Assembly: GCF_006385685.1 (NCBI RefSeq)
Contig: NZ_VFRP01000001.1
Coordinates: 124,001-188,000, forward strand
Reading direction: 5' to 3'
DNA: 64,000 nt
Source: Amaricoccus solimangrovi
GTDB taxonomy: Bacteria > Pseudomonadota > Alphaproteobacteria > Rhodobacterales > Rhodobacteraceae
Made by a program: the position numbers and the translations under genes. Each line of letters starts with the position of its first letter. The stretch's first letter is position 1. This document shows, in pieces, positions 1-8,634 of the stretch. The notes beneath the pieces are model-generated. The model was not told where the DNA came from and searched no databases. It was given only the letters and a program-made list of their open reading frames with translations.

Positions 1-1246
1 GTCCTTCGACCTGCTCCGCAGCCTCGGCTTCTCGAAGGCGCAGATCGAGGCGGCGAACATCCACATCGTCGGCGCGATGACGCTCGAGGGCGCGCCGCAT
101 CTGCGGCCCGAGCACTATCCGGTCTTCGACTGCGCCAATCCCTGCGGCAAGACCGGCAAGCGCTATCTCTCGGTCGAGAGCCACATCCGGATGATGGCCG
201 CGGCGCAGAGCTTCATCTCGGGGGCGATCTCCAAGACGATCAACATGCCGAACGAGGCGACGATCGACGACTGCAAGGCGGCCTACGAGCTTTCCTGGTC
301 GCTCGGCGTGAAGGCGAACGCGCTCTACCGCGACGGCTCCAAGCTGTCGCAGCCGCTCTCCGCCGCGCTGATCGAGGAGGACGAGGATCTCGAGGAAGTG
401 CTCGCGACCGCGCCGCAGGGCGAGCGGGTCACGGTGCTGGCCGAGAAGATCGTCGAGAAGATCATCGTGAAGGAGATCGAGCGCTCGAATCGCGTGAAGC
501 TGCCGGAGCGGCGCAAGGGCTACACGCAGAAGGCGATCGTCGGCGGCCACAAGGTCTATCTCAGGACCGGCGAATACGAGGACGGCCAGCTCGGCGAGAT
601 CTTCATCGACATGCACAAGGAGGGCGCCGCCTTCCGCGCGATGATGAACAATTTCGCGATCGCGGTCTCGGTCGGGCTCCAGTACGGCGTGCCGCTGGAG
701 GAATTCGTCGAGGCCTTCACCTTCACCCGGTTCGAACCGGCCGGGATGGTGCAGGGCAACGACTCGATCAAGTCGGCGACCTCGATCCTCGACTACATCT
801 TCCGCGAGCTGGCGGTGAGCTATCTCGACCGCACCGACCTCGCCCATGTGAAGCCCAAGGGCGAGAGCTTCGACGAGCTCGGCCATGGCGAGGCGGAACG
901 CGCGGGCGAGGCGGGCGGCGAGGAGGCCCGTTCGGAGGCGGCGCAGCAGTCGATCGAGGTGATCAAGCAGATCTCCTCCACCGGCTACCTGCGCAAGCGC
1001 CTGCCGCGCGAACTCGTGCTGCTGCAGGGCGGCGCGACGGTCTCGGGCGCGCTCAACCTCGGCTCCGCGGTCGCCGTCGCGGAGATGACGGTCGAGACCC
1101 CCGCCACCGGCTTCGACGCCCGCGCCAAGGCCCGGATGCAGGGCTACGAGGGCGATCCCTGCGGCGAATGCGGCAACTTCACGCTGGTCCGCAACGGCAC
1201 CTGCCTGAAGTGCAACACCTGCGGCGGCACCAGCGGCTGCAGCTGA
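1..1246 (+). CDS. nrdJ: Adenosylcobalamin-dependent (class II) ribonucleotide reductase, C-terminal part
   Basis: Partial gene: the reading frame is open from base 2 and the start lies outside the window; 414 codons are visible. Class II reductases reduce ribonucleotides to deoxyribonucleotides in the cytosol using adenosylcobalamin. The visible part begins in the C-terminal section of the catalytic barrel (a segment reading [11 protein letters not shown]) and contains the conserved [19 protein letters not shown] region. It ends in a cysteine-rich zinc-ribbon-like tail (CGEC, then CLKC, CNTC and a final GCS) of the kind that re-reduces the active site in the long NrdJ family. An acidic/alanine linker (about residues 270-290 of the visible part) separates barrel and tail. 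It is followed by a large hairpin shared with the convergent osmC-like gene. The family call is firm; only the N-terminus is missing. Confidence 0.95.
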   Translation, partial: SFDLLRSLGFSKAQIEAANIHIVGAMTLEGAPHLRPEHYPVFDCANPCGKTGKRYLSVESHIRMMAAAQSFISGAISKTINMPNEATIDDCKAAYELSWSLGVKANALYRDGSKLSQPLSAALIEEDEDLEEVLATAPQGERVTVLAEKIVEKIIVKEIERSNRVKLPERRKGYTQKAIVGGHKVYLRTGEYEDGQLGEIFIDMHKEGAAFRAMMNNFAIAVSVGLQYGVPLEEFVEAFTFTRFEPAGMVQGNDSIKSATSILDYIFRELAVSYLDRTDLAHVKPKGESFDELGHGEAERAGEAGGEEARSEAAQQSIEVIKQISSTGYLRKRLPRELVLLQGGATVSGALNLGSAVAVAEMTVETPATGFDARAKARMQGYEGDPCGECGNFTLVRNGTCLKCNTCGGTSGCS

Positions 1247-1295
1247 GGAAGGCGGGACCGGGGGCGGCGCGCCGGCGCCGGCCCCCGGCACGCTT

Positions 1296-1330
1296 CGCGC
1301 CGCCGCGCCCGGAGGGGGCGCGGCGGCGCG
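1296..1330. terminator. Bidirectional GC hairpin between nrdJ and the osmC-like gene
   Basis: A perfect 15-bp inverted repeat (1296-1310 against 1316-1330) with a 5-nt loop lies between two convergent stop codons. It has no T-run on either side, so it is a terminator candidate by position and stability only. Confidence 0.55.
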
Positions 1331-1339
1331 TGGTCGTTC

Positions 1340-1765
1340 TCAGACCAGCGACGCGTCCATCGTGATCTCCGCGCCGGCGAGGACGCGGGAGACCGGGCAG
1401 CCTTCCTTGGCGCCCTTGGCGATCTCGACGAATTTCGCCTCGTCCGTGCCGGGCACGCTCGCCTTCACCGTGAGATGCACCGCCGTGATCGTGAAGCCAG
1501 CGCCGTCCGGGACCACCGTCACCGCGGCCGAGGTCTCGATCTTCTCGGCGGTCAGGCCCTCCTTGCCGAGCGCGCCGGAGAGCGCCATCGAGAAGCAGGC
1601 GGCGTGCGCCGCGCCGATCAGTTCCTCGGGATTGGTGCCCTTCTCCTCGCCGAACCGCTTGGCGAAGCTGTAGGGGACGTCCGAGAGCACGCCGCTTTCG
1701 CTCGAGACGGTTCCCGAACCGCCCTTGATGTCGCCTGTCCAGACGGCGGAGCCGGTACGTTTCAT
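1340..1765 (-). CDS. OsmC family peroxiredoxin-like protein
   Basis: 141 residues, the usual size for OsmC. OsmC-type proteins reduce organic hydroperoxides through two redox cysteines; both are present here, Cys57 (in AACFSMAL) and Cys123 (in GCPVSRVL). The N-terminus reads like OsmC rather than Ohr. The start ATG is preceded by AAGGAGAACGCG, a strong ribosome binding site, which fixes the start. It faces nrdJ convergently and is divergent from rnd, with about 280 bp between the two starts in which no further gene is visible. Function as a hydroperoxide reductase is inferred from the family; the physiological substrate cannot be read from the sequence. Confidence 0.9.
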   Translation of the reverse strand: MKRTGSAVWTGDIKGGSGTVSSESGVLSDVPYSFAKRFGEEKGTNPEELIGAAHAACFSMALSGALGKEGLTAEKIETSAAVTVVPDGAGFTITAVHLTVKASVPGTDEAKFVEIAKGAKEGCPVSRVLAGAEITMDASLV

Positions 1766-2044
1766 CGCGTTCTCCTTGCATGTTGCGGCCCGGGCCGGAG
1801 CCCGGACACGAGGTCACCGCCCGCGACACTGCCTCGCGCGCGACCGCTGAGGCAACGGCCCCCGGCCGGTTTCGTTCCGGCCGCCCGGCGCCACCGGGAC
1901 GGCGCCTCGGTTCTTGCCATGCGATCATGCTTGTGCGAAACACGAAAAAACCGACGACCTGGACGAGCTTCGCGCACGTTTCTCAGCCCCGGTGCCACTC
2001 TGTACCGTTCACATAGTTCCGGCCGGGCGCCGGGGGAGTGCCGC

Positions 2045-3205
2045 TTGAAGCCGATTACCGAGACCGACGACCTCGCAAGATTCTGCGCGGATTGCGCCGA
2101 TGTCCCCTACGTGACGCTCGATACCGAGTTCCTGCGCGAGCGGACCTATTACGCGCAGCTCTGCCTCGTGCAGCTCGCCCGGCCCGGCAAGGGCAACGAC
2201 ACCGCCGTGCTGATCGACGCGCTCGCGCCCGGCCTGTCGCTCGAGCCGCTCTACGAGCTCTTCCGCAATCCGAAGGTCGTGAAGGTGTTCCACGCCGCGC
2301 GGCAGGATCTCGAGATCTTCCAGCTCTCGGCCGGCGTGCTGCCGAAACCCTTCTTCGATACCCAGGTCGCGGCGATGGTCTGCGGCTACGGCGATCAGGT
2401 GAGCTACGAGACGCTGGCCCGCCAGATCGCCCGCGCCTCGATCGACAAGAGCTCGCGCTTCACCGACTGGAGCCGGCGCCCGCTCAGCGAGGCGCAGATG
2501 GCCTACGCGCTCGCCGATGTCACGCATCTGCGGCGCGTCTACGAGGTGCTGTCGCAGCGGCTGCGCGAGACCGGGCGCGAGAGCTGGGTTTCCGAGGAAC
2601 TCGCGGTGCTGACGGATCCCGCGACCTACGCCGCCGATCCGGCGCTGGCCTGGACGCGGCTCAAGACCCGGTCCAGCCAGCCGCGCTTCCTCGCCGCGCT
2701 GAGCGAACTCGCCCGGTTCCGCGAGGAGACCGCGCAGGGCAAGAACGTGCCGCGCTCGCGCATCATGAAGGACGACGCGCTGCTCGAGATCGCGGCGAAC
2801 CGGCCCAAGACCCACGAGGATCTGGCGAAATCGCGCCTGCTGCTGCGCGAGGCGCGCCGGGGCGAGATCGCGGACGGGATCCTCGCCGCCATCGCCCGGG
2901 CGGAGAAGCTGCCCGCCTCCGAGATCCCGAAGCCGCGCGAGGATCCGCCGCGCAAGCCCGGCTCCGAGGCCCTGGCCGACCTGCTGCGCGTGCTCCTGAA
3001 GGCGCGGGCCGATTCCTCGGGCGTCGCCCAGCGCCTGATCGCCTCGGGCGCCGATCTCGACGCGCTGGCGGCGGAGCAGGACGACGTGCCCGCGCTCAAC
3101 GGCTGGCGCTACGAGGTTTTCGGGCGTGACGCCTCGGCGCTTCGGGAAGGCCGGATCGCGCTCGCCGCGGACGGTGGCGCGGTCAAGGTCGTGCCGCTCG
3201 ACTGA
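2045..3205 (+). CDS. rnd: Ribonuclease D
   Basis: 386 residues from a TTG start, chosen because GGGGGAG sits just upstream and the protein then begins exactly where RNase D proteins do; no ATG is available nearby. RNase D is a 3'-5' exoribonuclease that matures tRNA and other stable RNA ends. The DEDD exonuclease residues are visible: Asp26 and Glu28 (VTLDTEF), Asp88 (ARQDLEIF) and the Tyr/Asp pair near 157-161 (YALADVTHL). A HRDC-like region follows from about residue 210. The gene stands alone with divergent and convergent neighbours, so it probably has its own promoter in the 1766-2044 interval. Confidence 0.92.
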   Translation: MKPITETDDLARFCADCADVPYVTLDTEFLRERTYYAQLCLVQLARPGKGNDTAVLIDALAPGLSLEPLYELFRNPKVVKVFHAARQDLEIFQLSAGVLPKPFFDTQVAAMVCGYGDQVSYETLARQIARASIDKSSRFTDWSRRPLSEAQMAYALADVTHLRRVYEVLSQRLRETGRESWVSEELAVLTDPATYAADPALAWTRLKTRSSQPRFLAALSELARFREETAQGKNVPRSRIMKDDALLEIAANRPKTHEDLAKSRLLLREARRGEIADGILAAIARAEKLPASEIPKPREDPPRKPGSEALADLLRVLLKARADSSGVAQRLIASGADLDALAAEQDDVPALNGWRYEVFGRDASALREGRIALAADGGAVKVVPLD

Positions 3206-3211
3206 GCCGGC

Positions 3212-3727
3212 TCAGCCGAGATATTCCCGCAACGCATCCCAGCGCCGCGCCTTCTCGGCGAGGGGCAGCGTATGGGCCGGGCTCGACGAGGGAAGGGCGA
3301 GAAGGTCGGGCGCCCGCTCCCCGGGCCAGAGGTCCGCGAGCCGCGCCCGGCCGTGACGCGCCGCCGTCGCTCCGTTGAAGGCGATGGCGCGCAGGTCTGG
3401 CAGCGTCGCGACCAGCCCCGCGAGGTCGGCGAATTCGGGATCGCGGATCGCCTGGTCGAGACTGCCGCGCCGCGTCGCCGAGCCGACCACGTCCCAGAGG
3501 CCGATCCCGGCCGCGCGCAGCGCGTCGAGCCGGGCCGGATAGGGCAGGGCGGCGAGATCGGCGCCGATCACGCCCCCGACCAGCCGCCAGAAGCCGTTGC
3601 GCGGATGCGCGTAGTACTGCCCCGCCGCGAGCGAGGCGACGCCGGGCAGGGAGCCGAGGATCAGCACCCGGGTCCGGGCGTCGGCCACGGGCGCGAAATG
3701 CCGCGCCCGGGGTTCCTCCCCGGTCAC
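3212..3727 (-). CDS. DNA-deoxyinosine glycosylase (HDG-type, uracil-DNA glycosylase superfamily)
   Basis: 171 residues from a GTG start that overlaps the purB stop as GTGA, so the two are translationally coupled. The protein carries the LGSLPGVASL and QYYAHPRNGFW segments characteristic of the hypoxanthine-DNA glycosylase branch of the UDG superfamily, and a late LPSSSPAHT motif that corresponds to the superfamily's second active-site loop. These enzymes excise deaminated adenine (hypoxanthine) from DNA. Its coupling to purB is notable because adenylosuccinate lyase belongs to the pathway whose intermediates, including IMP, are related to the lesion; that link is inference. It lies convergent with rnd, only 6 bp away. 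Confidence 0.85.
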   Translation of the reverse strand: MTGEEPRARHFAPVADARTRVLILGSLPGVASLAAGQYYAHPRNGFWRLVGGVIGADLAALPYPARLDALRAAGIGLWDVVGSATRRGSLDQAIRDPEFADLAGLVATLPDLRAIAFNGATAARHGRARLADLWPGERAPDLLALPSSSPAHTLPLAEKARRWDALREYLG

Positions 3728-5028
3728 GCGCCGAAGACGCGGGCGAAGATCGTGTCGACGTGCTTGGTGTGATAGCCGAGGTCGAACTTCTCCTCGATCT
3801 CGGCGGGGGAGAGCGCCGCGGTCACTTCCGGATCGCCCAGAAGCTCGGTCTTGAAGTCCGCGCCCTGCTCCCAGACCTTCATCGCGTTGCGCTGGACGAG
3901 GCGATAGGAGTCCTCGCGGCTGACGCCGGCCTGGGTCAGCGCCAGCAGCACGCGCTGCGACATGACGAGCCCTTTGAACCTGTTCATGTTGGCGAGCATG
4001 TTGTCGGGATAGATCACCAGCTTCTCGATCACGCCGGCGAGCCGGTTCAGCGCGAAGTCGAGCGTGATCGTCGCATCCGGGCCGATCGCGCGCTCCACGC
4101 TCGAATGCGAGATGTCGCGCTCGTGCCAGAGCGCCACGTTCTCCATCGCCGGGACGACGGCCATCCGCACGAGCCGGGCGAGGCCGGTCAGGTTCTCCGT
4201 CAGCACCGGGTTGCGCTTGTGCGGCATCGCCGAGGAGCCCTTCTGGCCGGGCGAGAAGAATTCCTCCGCCTCCAGCACCTCGGTCCGCTGCATGTGCCGG
4301 ATCTCGATCGCGATGTTCTCCATCGAGGAGGCGATCACGCCGAGCGTCGCGAAGAACATCGCGTGCCGGTCGCGCGGGATCACCTGGGTCGAGATCGGCT
4401 CGGGGCGCAGGCCCATCTTCTCGCAGACATGTTCCTCCACGGCCGGGTCGATGTTGGCGAAGGTGCCGACCGCGCCGGAGATCGCGCCCGTCGCCACCTC
4501 GTAGCGGGCCTTCTCGAGCCGGTTCCGGTTGCGGTCCATCTCCGCGTAGAACCGCGCGAAGGTGAGGCCCATCGTCGTCGGCTCGGCATGGATGCCGTGG
4601 CTGCGGCCGATCCGGACCGTGTCCTTGTGCTCGTAGGCGCGCTTCTTCAGGGCGGCGAGCACCTTGTCGAGATCGGCGATCAGGATGTCGGCGGCGCGCA
4701 CCAGCTGCACGTTCAGCGTGGTGTCGAGCACGTCCGACGAGGTCATGCCCTGGTGCACGAACCGCGCCTCGTCGCTTCCGACATGCTCGGCGAGATGCGT
4801 GAGGAAGGCGATCACGTCGTGCTTGGTCACCGCCTCGATCTCGTCGATCCGGGCGACGTCGAATTCGACGTCGCGCGCCTTCCAGACCGCCTCGGCGTTC
4901 TCCTTCGGGATCACGCCGAGCGCGGCCTGCGCGTCGCAGGCATGGGCCTCGATCTCGTACCAGATCCGGAACCTGGTCTCGGGCGACCAGATGGCGACCA
5001 TTTCGGGGCGGGAATAGCGCGGGATCAT
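3724..5028 (-). CDS. purB: Adenylosuccinate lyase
   Basis: 434 residues, the normal length for the short bacterial form. The enzyme catalyses two fumarate-releasing steps: SAICAR to AICAR and adenylosuccinate to AMP. The superfamily signature GSSAMPHKRNP spans residues 264-274 and carries the flexible catalytic loop; the histidine-containing GRSHGIHAEP stretch lies at 141-150, and the TSSDVLDT stretch at 97-104. It is the first gene of a two-gene unit with the deoxyinosine glycosylase, whose GTG overlaps the purB TGA. The divergent DUF6314 gene begins about 80 bp from the purB start. Confidence 0.97.
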   Translation of the reverse strand: MIPRYSRPEMVAIWSPETRFRIWYEIEAHACDAQAALGVIPKENAEAVWKARDVEFDVARIDEIEAVTKHDVIAFLTHLAEHVGSDEARFVHQGMTSSDVLDTTLNVQLVRAADILIADLDKVLAALKKRAYEHKDTVRIGRSHGIHAEPTTMGLTFARFYAEMDRNRNRLEKARYEVATGAISGAVGTFANIDPAVEEHVCEKMGLRPEPISTQVIPRDRHAMFFATLGVIASSMENIAIEIRHMQRTEVLEAEEFFSPGQKGSSAMPHKRNPVLTENLTGLARLVRMAVVPAMENVALWHERDISHSSVERAIGPDATITLDFALNRLAGVIEKLVIYPDNMLANMNRFKGLVMSQRVLLALTQAGVSREDSYRLVQRNAMKVWEQGADFKTELLGDPEVTAALSPAEIEEKFDLGYHTKHVDTIFARVFGA

Positions 5029-5109
5029 CGGGGCGGCCTTTCGCGGGGTTCAGGGAAGCGCGGCCGTCTGATAGACCGGCGCCCGGCATGGCACAAGGCG
5101 GGGGCGGCG

Positions 5110-5523
5110 TTGGAACTGGCGGCATTCGAGGGCGGCTGGCGGCTCGCGCGCCGGATCGAGGACGCCCGCGCCGGCGCGAGCGGGCGCTTCGAGGGCGCGG
5201 CGCGGTTCACCGCCGTGCCCGGCGGGCTCTCCTATGTCGAGGAAGGCCGGCTCATCCTCGGCGAGGGACGCCCGATGCGCGCGAGCCGGCGCTATTTCTG
5301 GCGGCCGGCGGGGGCCAGCATCGAGGTCGATTTCTCCGACGGGCGCTTCTTCCACGCCTTCGCGACCGACGCCGACCGGCCCGAGGCCGAGCACTGGTGC
5401 GACCCCGACCGCTACCGTGTCCGCTACGACTTCTCCGCCTGGCCCGAATGGCGCGCGGAGTGGCGCGTGAGCGGGCCGCGCAAGGACTACGCGATGGTCT
5501 CGACCTACCGCCCCGCGCCCTGA
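5110..5523 (+). CDS. DUF6314 family protein
   Basis: 137 residues from a TTG start preceded by AAGGCGGGG; no ATG is usable in this frame. The sequence matches what I recall of the DUF6314 family: an N-terminal LAAFEGGWRL, then a beta-rich small barrel with YVEEGRL, RRYFWR, FSDGRFFH and a C-terminal WRVSGPRKDYAMVSTY. The proteins are about 140 residues and common in Rhodobacterales; function is unknown. It is divergent from purB and convergent with the dehydrogenase downstream. The start is moderately certain, the family assignment is from memory of conserved motifs. Confidence 0.75.
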   Translation: MELAAFEGGWRLARRIEDARAGASGRFEGAARFTAVPGGLSYVEEGRLILGEGRPMRASRRYFWRPAGASIEVDFSDGRFFHAFATDADRPEAEHWCDPDRYRVRYDFSAWPEWRAEWRVSGPRKDYAMVSTYRPAP

Positions 5524-5532
5524 GGGCGGAGC

Positions 5533-6369
5533 TCAGTCCGCCGCCCCCTTCGCGAAGGCCGCGAAGGCCTCCGCGTAATCGGGATGCCAGCGCGAGAGTG
5601 GGGGGCGGTTCTCGATGATGTCGCCCGCGGCCCAGGCGATCCGGCGCTCGTCGAGCGGGCGGGAGACGTCGTTGTCCGGGCAGAGGATGTAGAAATCGCC
5701 GCGGTCGAGCGACTCGAGCATGAAATCCACCGTCTGCTCCGGCGTCCACGCCGCCTCCGGCTTCTCGGTCCGGCCGCCCGCGGCGAGCGGGGTGAAGACG
5801 AAGCCGGGGATCAGCAGATGCGCGCTGATCGCGCAGCCCTCGCGCCCGCGCAGGTCGTGCGCCAGCGCCTCGGCGAAGACCTTCACCCCGGCCTTGGCGA
5901 CATTGTAGGCCGGATCGCCCGGCGGCGTGGTGATGCCCTGTTTCGAGCCGGTGGCGATCACGAGGCCCGGCCGCTCCCGCGCCAGCATCCCGGGCAGGAA
6001 CACCTGCGCGCCGCGCACCACGCCCATCAGATTGACCGCGATCACCCGGTCCCAGGCCTCGGCCGGGCCGAGGATCCCGCTGCCGGGCTGGATGCCCGCG
6101 TTCAGCATCAGCGCGTCCACCCCGCCGAAACGCTCGCGCACCCGCGCCTCCAGCGCCTCCAGATCCCCGAGGCGGGACACATCGGTCTCCACCGTCAGGA
6201 CCTCGCCGCCGATCGCCGCCGCCGCCTTCGCGAGCCGGTCGGCTCCGAGATCGGCGACGCAGACCTTGAGGCCGAGCGCGGCGAAGCGTTTCGCCGCCGC
6301 GAGGCCGATGCCGGAGGCGCCTCCGGTCACGACCGCGACCGCTCCGGGAACCAGGGCTGCGTGGGTCAT
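5533..6369 (-). CDS. SDR family NAD(P)-dependent oxidoreductase
   Basis: 278 residues of the classical short-chain dehydrogenase fold. The cofactor motif TGGASGIG is at the N-terminus (about residues 15-22), NAG at about 90, and the catalytic YNVAK (Tyr-x-x-x-Lys) at about 155-159, with a Ser in ATGSKQG shortly before. An Asp at the end of the second strand (VADLGAD) favours NAD over NADP by family precedent. The substrate cannot be deduced; the C-terminal part, with IPGFVFTPL and a long tail, resembles general alcohol dehydrogenases of this family. It stands alone, convergent to the DUF6314 gene. Confidence 0.9.
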   Translation of the reverse strand: MTHAALVPGAVAVVTGGASGIGLAAAKRFAALGLKVCVADLGADRLAKAAAAIGGEVLTVETDVSRLGDLEALEARVRERFGGVDALMLNAGIQPGSGILGPAEAWDRVIAVNLMGVVRGAQVFLPGMLARERPGLVIATGSKQGITTPPGDPAYNVAKAGVKVFAEALAHDLRGREGCAISAHLLIPGFVFTPLAAGGRTEKPEAAWTPEQTVDFMLESLDRGDFYILCPDNDVSRPLDERRIAWAAGDIIENRPPLSRWHPDYAEAFAAFAKGAAD

Positions 6370-6469
6370 CGCTTTCCTCCTTCCAGGGGTATTCGGCCCC
6401 CGTCTCGTTGCGAGGCCGACCCTAGCCCGGCGAAGGCCCGACGGCCAGCCGCCCGACGGAGGGAAGGGG

Positions 6470-6847
6470 TCAGGCGCGCCGGTCGCGCGTGCCGCCCTCC
6501 GAGCCGAACTCGACCGGGCGGCCGTCGGCGGAATAGATGCGCAGGCGTTCCGCCGCGCGGCGCGCGCGCGTGGCCGTCTCCGCCGCCGCCCGCGCGCCCG
6601 CGAGGCTCGCGCGCAGCAGCCGGCCGTTGCGCGCGGCCTTCGCCCTGAGCGCGGCGAGGAAATCCTCGTCCGGGCGCGCGCCGGCGAGGATGTCCGCGAT
6701 CTCCGCCTCCCGCCGCGCGACGAGCGGCGCCAGCCGCGAAAGCGGCCCCTCCAGGATCACCCGGCGCTCCTCGTCGAGCAGGGCGAGAACCCTGTCCTGG
6801 CGCGACCCGCCGCCGAGCAGCGACCCGTCGAGCAGCGCCCGGATCAT
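6470..6847 (-). CDS. FlgN-like flagellar chaperone candidate
   Basis: 125 residues, starting at an ATG that overlaps the stop of the upstream rod-binding gene as ATGA. The sequence is mostly helical and Arg/Ala-rich with an early VLALLDEERRVIL segment, resembling the short FlgN-type proteins that bind hook-associated proteins FlgK/FlgL before export. Primary sequence is weakly conserved in that family, so the assignment leans on context: it is coupled to a CheL/FlgJ-like gene and lies next to fliK and flgD. It could instead be an unrelated small flagellar protein of the same cluster. Confidence 0.55.
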   Translation of the reverse strand: MIRALLDGSLLGGGSRQDRVLALLDEERRVILEGPLSRLAPLVARREAEIADILAGARPDEDFLAALRAKAARNGRLLRASLAGARAAAETATRARRAAERLRIYSADGRPVEFGSEGGTRDRRA

Positions 6848-7131
6848 GCCCCGGCCCCCCGCGCCCTCAGCGCCTCGAAGATTGCCTCCGAGAGGCCGAT
6901 CCCGCCGCGCTCCGCGAGTTTCGCCGCGTATTGCTCGGTCAGGAAGCTCGAGAAGGCCTCCTCGCCCGCGCCGCCGCCGAAGGCCGGGGAGGCGGCGTTC
7001 ACCCCGCTCTCCCGCAGCATCTCGCTCAGGAAGCTCGCCTCGAAGGCCCGCGCCGCCGCGCGCGTGGCGCGGTCGGGATCGGGCGCCTTCGGGGCGGCTG
7101 CGGCTGTCGGGGTGGCGGGGGAGATGTCCAT
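6844..7131 (-). CDS. Rod-binding protein (CheL / FlgJ N-terminal domain)
   Basis: 95 residues. After an alanine/proline-rich N-terminus it shows the rod-binding domain: FEASFLSEMLRESG followed by GAGEEAFSSFLTEQYAAKLAERGGIGLSEAIFEAL. This corresponds to the N-terminal part of FlgJ, which helps assemble the flagellar rod in the periplasm; the muramidase domain of enterobacterial FlgJ is absent, as is usual in alphaproteobacteria, where the short form is called CheL. It is the first gene of a divergent pair with fliK, 110 bp away, and is coupled by ATGA to the FlgN-like gene. Confidence 0.82.
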   Translation of the reverse strand: MDISPATPTAAAAPKAPDPDRATRAAARAFEASFLSEMLRESGVNAASPAFGGGAGEEAFSSFLTEQYAAKLAERGGIGLSEAIFEALRARGAGA

Positions 7132-7241
7132 GGACCTGTCCTCGGAGGCTGCGCTGGGCGGACGATCCCGGCCGCGGCTTAAGAATTCGTAAGGCGGAAC
7201 CGGGGCAGAACCGGGCGGGACAGACCCGGAGATGCCAGCGC

Positions 7242-8615
7242 ATGAACGCCCCCGCCCTCGATTTCCTCGGCCCCGCGCGCCAGGCGCGCGCGACGGCGGC
7301 CCGTGAGGCGCGCCTGACGCCGGGGGAGGGCCCCGAGCCGGGCGCCGCCGGGGATTTCGCCAGCGTGCTCGGGCAGGACGCCGCCGCCCCCCCGCCGGCG
7401 CATGCCAAGGCCGACGCGCCTCCGGCGGAGGCGGCGCCCGCTGTCGCGGAGATCCCCGACCCGGAGCCCATCCCGGCGACGCTCCTCCCGACGTCCGGGG
7501 CGGAGGAGACGGAAAGCCTGCCCGCCCACGCCCGCGCGGAGAAGCGCGACCCCGACGAGGCGGCGCCCGTCGCTTCGCCCGCCGCGCCGATGCCCGCCAT
7601 CGTCACCGCGGCGGCCGATTTCGCGCCGTCGGAGACGCCCGAAATCGTGCCCGCGGCTCCCGAGGGGGCGACAGCCGCGCCCACGCCGGCCCGCCGCGCC
7701 GTCGAGGCCGGGCCGCTTCCATCCCCGACGCCGGCTGTGTCCGCCGCGCCCGCCCGGCCCGCCGACGAGGCGGAGGCGGCGTCCGGTCCGGAGGCGTCCG
7801 AGGCCGCGCGGCCCGCCGCCCCGGACGCGCCCGCCGCGCCCGTGCCGGATCCCGGCGCGGCGGTGGCCGCCGCCGACCTGCCCGCCGCGCCGGATCACCC
7901 GCCCGCCGTCCGCGCGGCCTCCGCGGAGCCCCGTCCCGCCGCGGCCGCGAAGCCCGCCGCGCCAGAACGGGAGCCCGGGGCGGCCGCGCGGGCGGATTCC
8001 CCGCCTGTGCCATCCGCGACCGGATCCTCCGACGCCGGATCCTCCGCCACGCCCCCCGCCGCGCCGAGACCCGCGCCCGCCCGGCCCGGGAGCCATCCGG
8101 GCCTCGCCCCGGCGGATCCCGCGCCGCTCGCGATCGGTCCCGCCCCGCAAACCCCGGCCTCCTGGCGCCTCGTGCCCGACGCCCCGGCCGAAGCCCGCGC
8201 CGGTTCCGGGCCGCGCGCGGTCTTGGACCAGATCACCGTCGCGGTGGCCGAGAGCCGGGACTCGCGCGTCGAGATCCGGCTCGATCCGGAGGAACTCGGC
8301 CGCGTCCATATCGCGCTCACCCGCACCGAGCACGGGCTGCACGCGCTGGTGACGGCGGAGCGGCCGGAAACCATGGACCTGCTGCGTCGCCACGCAGAGA
8401 CTTTGACGCGCGACCTGACGGCCGCGGGCTACGGCTCCGTCTCGCTCGACATGGCCGCGGGCGGGCGCGATCCCGGCTCCGGCGCGCCCGCCTCGGGCCG
8501 TCCCGCCCGGACCTACGCCGCGACGCCCGGTCCCGCCGGCGGCGCCGCGCCGACGCCGGCCCCGGCCGCGCCCGCCGTCCGCGCGGCCGGCGGCCCGCTC
8601 GACATCCGCCTCTGA
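7242..8615 (+). CDS. fliK: Flagellar hook-length control protein FliK
   Basis: 457 residues. The first three quarters are a low-complexity Ala/Pro/Glu/Arg-rich ruler region with no predicted fold, typical of FliK. The C-terminal domain (about residues 325-405) contains DSRVEIRLDPEELGRVHIAL and then VTAERPETMDLLRRH and the RDLTAAGYG segment, the conserved part that switches export from hook to filament substrates. The start ATG at 7242 is chosen because the protein then begins MNAPALDFL after a GGAG. It runs into flgD 19 bp later, consistent with an operon; FliK acts as a secreted molecular ruler during hook growth. Confidence 0.88.
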   Translation: MNAPALDFLGPARQARATAAREARLTPGEGPEPGAAGDFASVLGQDAAAPPPAHAKADAPPAEAAPAVAEIPDPEPIPATLLPTSGAEETESLPAHARAEKRDPDEAAPVASPAAPMPAIVTAAADFAPSETPEIVPAAPEGATAAPTPARRAVEAGPLPSPTPAVSAAPARPADEAEAASGPEASEAARPAAPDAPAAPVPDPGAAVAAADLPAAPDHPPAVRAASAEPRPAAAAKPAAPEREPGAAARADSPPVPSATGSSDAGSSATPPAAPRPAPARPGSHPGLAPADPAPLAIGPAPQTPASWRLVPDAPAEARAGSGPRAVLDQITVAVAESRDSRVEIRLDPEELGRVHIALTRTEHGLHALVTAERPETMDLLRRHAETLTRDLTAAGYGSVSLDMAAGGRDPGSGAPASGRPARTYAATPGPAGGAAPTPAPAAPAVRAAGGPLDIRL

Positions 8616-8634
8616 CCGAAAAGGGAGTCCGGCG

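Noticed and set aside
7179..7193. Possible CtrA box between the flagellar genes
   Set aside because: TTAA-N7-TAAG keeps only the first half of the consensus.
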